Part shown: positions 21,593 to 22,884 of the stretch, in pieces
Layout of the letters: each line of letters opens with the position of its first letter
Position numbering within the stretch: the first letter of the stretch is position 1
Assembly: GCA_031376455.1 (NCBI GenBank)
Contig: JANMDU010000008.1
Span: 1 to 22,884 of the forward strand
DNA: 22,884 nt
Origin: JANMDU01 sp031376455
Lineage (GTDB): Bacteria > Pseudomonadota > Gammaproteobacteria > Burkholderiales > Burkholderiaceae_C
Direction: 5' to 3'
Notes under the pieces: model-generated
What the model was told of the DNA's origin: nothing
The model's input: the letters and a program-made list of their open reading frames with translations, nothing else
The model's database searches: none
Position numbers and translations under genes: made by a program

Positions 21593-22711
21593 ATGCACCC
21601 CAGCGCCACCCGCCTCGATCTCATCACGCAATCGCGCCGCGTGCTGCTGGGTGGGCAGCGTGGCAAGGCCGCAGTGCATGACTGGATTGCGGCTTCTTGG
21701 CAGCGCTGTTTGGCAGCAGGGCGCGAGCCGCAGCAAGGCGTGGCTTTTGATCTAGTGAGCTCGGCCATGCAACGCCGCTCGCGGGAGGCGAATCGGCAGC
21801 TGACAATGGCCGCGCAGAGCACATTGCAGCAACTGGGCTCTGCCATTGCACCGATTCGGTATTTTGCGATTTTGACGAATGCTTTAGGCGTGGTGGTGAG
21901 CAGCAGTGGGCAGATTGACTCTAGCGATCGTCGCGCGACGCTGATCACGCGCGAAGGCGTGGATCTCTCGGAGGCTGCGATTGGTACGAGCTCGATTGGC
22001 GCGACGTTGCATGAGCTCTCCGATGTGTGGTTGCATCGCGGCGAGCATTTCTTTGAGGTGAACACGGCGTATTCCTGCGCAGGCTCGCCAATTTTTGATG
22101 GCAACGGGCATTGCGCTGGCATGTTAGATGTCACGGGCATTGACGTGGCCGAGCGGCCTGAGCTGATGCATCGCGTGAGCAGCGCGGCGCGGCGGATTGA
22201 AAATCAACTCGTCTTGGCCAATCCACATACGCTCGTCGTTCACCTGCGCTGGGCGGGCGCAGATGCGCTGGGGCGTGAGGCCGAGGGGCTGCTCTGCTTG
22301 GATGAAGATGGCCAAATCTGCGCGATGAACCGCACGGCGCGGCAGATGTTGGGCATGCCATTAGAGCAAGGCGATGCGAGTCACGCCAGCGATGTATTTG
22401 CCACCGACTGGCGGCGCTTGTTTGATGCGCAACTCGGCCAAGCACCTAGCGAAGCGCCGCTGTGGAACGGCTTACACGTTGAGCTGCGCACAAGCCGCAG
22501 CGGCAAGCTCAGCCCGAAAACTTCCACTTCGAATGTGGACACCCGTGTGCGAGCCAACGTGGGCGCACTCAAGGCGCATGAGCAAGATGTCATCCGCGAT
22601 ACGGTCTCGCAGCTCAAAGGCAATGTGTCTGCTGCTGCGAAAAAGCTCGGCATCAGCCGGGCAACGGTTTACCGTAAGTTGAACGGCAAGCTCAACGCTA
22701 GAAAAGCCTAA
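21593..22711 (+). CDS. AcoR-like GAF/Fis regulator lacking the sigma54 AAA+ domain
   Basis: The protein has 372 residues from the ATG at 21593. An in-frame TTG at 21527 is less likely. The N-terminus has the AcoR-type segment VHDWIAASWQRCLAAGREP. A GAF-like sensor follows (about 85-200, with GVDLSEAAIGTSSIGATL and NTAYSCAGSPIFDGNGH). Then comes a PAS-like part (LLCLDEDGQICAMNRTARQMLG, about 232-254). The C-terminus is a Fis-type helix-turn-helix (VIRDTVSQLKGNVSAAAKKLGISRATVYRKL). The AAA+ ATPase with the GAFTGA loop that normally lies between PAS and Fis parts is missing, with no frameshift seen. It cannot drive sigma54 open-complex formation in the usual way. Divergent placement makes it the likely regulator of aorABC. 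Its 3' end converges with the tungstate-binding protein gene. Confidence 0.85.
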   Translation: MHPSATRLDLITQSRRVLLGGQRGKAAVHDWIAASWQRCLAAGREPQQGVAFDLVSSAMQRRSREANRQLTMAAQSTLQQLGSAIAPIRYFAILTNALGVVVSSSGQIDSSDRRATLITREGVDLSEAAIGTSSIGATLHELSDVWLHRGEHFFEVNTAYSCAGSPIFDGNGHCAGMLDVTGIDVAERPELMHRVSSAARRIENQLVLANPHTLVVHLRWAGADALGREAEGLLCLDEDGQICAMNRTARQMLGMPLEQGDASHASDVFATDWRRLFDAQLGQAPSEAPLWNGLHVELRTSRSGKLSPKTSTSNVDTRVRANVGALKAHEQDVIRDTVSQLKGNVSAAAKKLGISRATVYRKLNGKLNARKA

Positions 22712-22743
22712 GCCTCTGATATTTTGAGTATTTTGAGCAGTTA

Positions 22744-22785
22744 GCCGGCGTATTCTCTGCGCAGAGTGCTATTGAATTTATAGCA
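22744..22785 (+). repeat. Dispersed ~42-bp repeat, intergenic copy (best preserved)
   Basis: Three blocks are exact: the palindrome GCCGGC, the 12-bp palindrome CTCTGCGCAGAG (22755-22766), and the hairpin TGCTAT-TGAATTT-ATAGCA (22767-22785, with a 6-bp stem). It lies between two convergent genes, 33 bases after the regulator stop and two bases before the tupA stop. Confidence 0.9.
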
Positions 22786-22786
22786 T

Positions 22787-22884
22787 CTACTTTGCAGCCG
22801 CGTTTGGGAAAAACAATTGCTCGCCGCCAATTTTGTAAGCGGCAATGCTCGCTTGACCAACTGGTGAGATCACCCATTCGACAA
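22787..22884 (-). CDS. tupA: Tungstate ABC transporter substrate-binding protein, 3' end (TupA-like)
   Basis: Only the last 32 codons lie in the window, ending with TAG at 22787-22789; the gene continues past the right edge. Translated, they read VEWVISPVGQASIAAY and then KIGGEQLFFPNAAAK. The W-S-G-Q-I-Y-K-G-LFFPNA pattern is the typical C-terminus of the TupA/WtpA-like periplasmic oxoanion-binding proteins of the TupABC tungstate system. The call depends on this short end, but it fits strongly with the tungsten enzyme genes beside it. TupB and TupC genes would be expected further on. Confidence 0.72.
   Translation of the reverse strand, partial: VEWVISPVGQASIAAYKIGGEQLFFPNAAAK

Overview
This 22.9 kb window looks like a chromosomal stretch from a betaproteobacterium, most likely Burkholderiales (Comamonadaceae-like). 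I base this on the gene families present (DUF3422, a thioesterase-GNAT fusion, a tungsten AOR of the AorABC type), on their protein sequences, and on short GCTAT...ATAGC hairpin repeats. No rRNA, tRNA, CRISPR or insertion sequence was seen. Most genes are on the minus strand.

Layout. (1) 1-3443, partly AT-rich: the 3' end of an unidentified gene, then a minus-strand pair of a class III nucleotidyl cyclase with TolB-like and TPR domains and a PAP2/vanadium-haloperoxidase-like protein. The latter carries a 12-unit Thr-Gly-Gly minisatellite at its N-terminus and a perfect 18-bp inverted repeat at its 3' end. (2) 3444-9687: an orphan XRE regulator, an orphan MacB-type ABC permease, a divergent DUF3422 membrane protein, a penicillin-acylase-family hydrolase and a small conserved hypothetical. 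(3) 9720-13186: a tight four-gene minus-strand operon (exported FAH/hydratase-like protein, alpha/beta hydrolase, thioesterase-GNAT fusion, nitroreductase), divergent from an iron-dependent alcohol dehydrogenase. (4) 14531-16727: an XdhC-family molybdenum/tungsten-enzyme maturation factor, then a HigBA-like toxin-antitoxin pair with a third HTH gene. (5) 16779-22884: a tungsten aldehyde oxidoreductase island. It holds aorA (four-cluster ferredoxin), aorB (tungstopterin subunit), aorC (FAD subunit), a MoaD-like sulfur carrier, a small hypothetical, a divergent AcoR-like regulator that lacks an AAA+ domain, and, cut by the window edge, the last codons of a TupA-like tungstate-binding protein.

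How the genes may work together. The alcohol dehydrogenase (alcohol to aldehyde) and AorABC (aldehyde to acid) could form an oxidation route. XdhC and MoaD-like proteins would serve cofactor maturation and TupA would supply tungstate. The hydrolase/thioesterase/hydratase-like operon may handle related carboxylic or ester substrates. This linkage is inference from gene context.

The most unusual non-coding signal is a dispersed element of about 42 bp with at least six copies. Three lie between genes and three lie inside reading frames without breaking them. A second notable element is a large nested palindrome (18847-18938) between aorB and aorC. The toxin operon has a near-consensus sigma70 promoter placed so that transcription should begin at or next to the toxin ATG.
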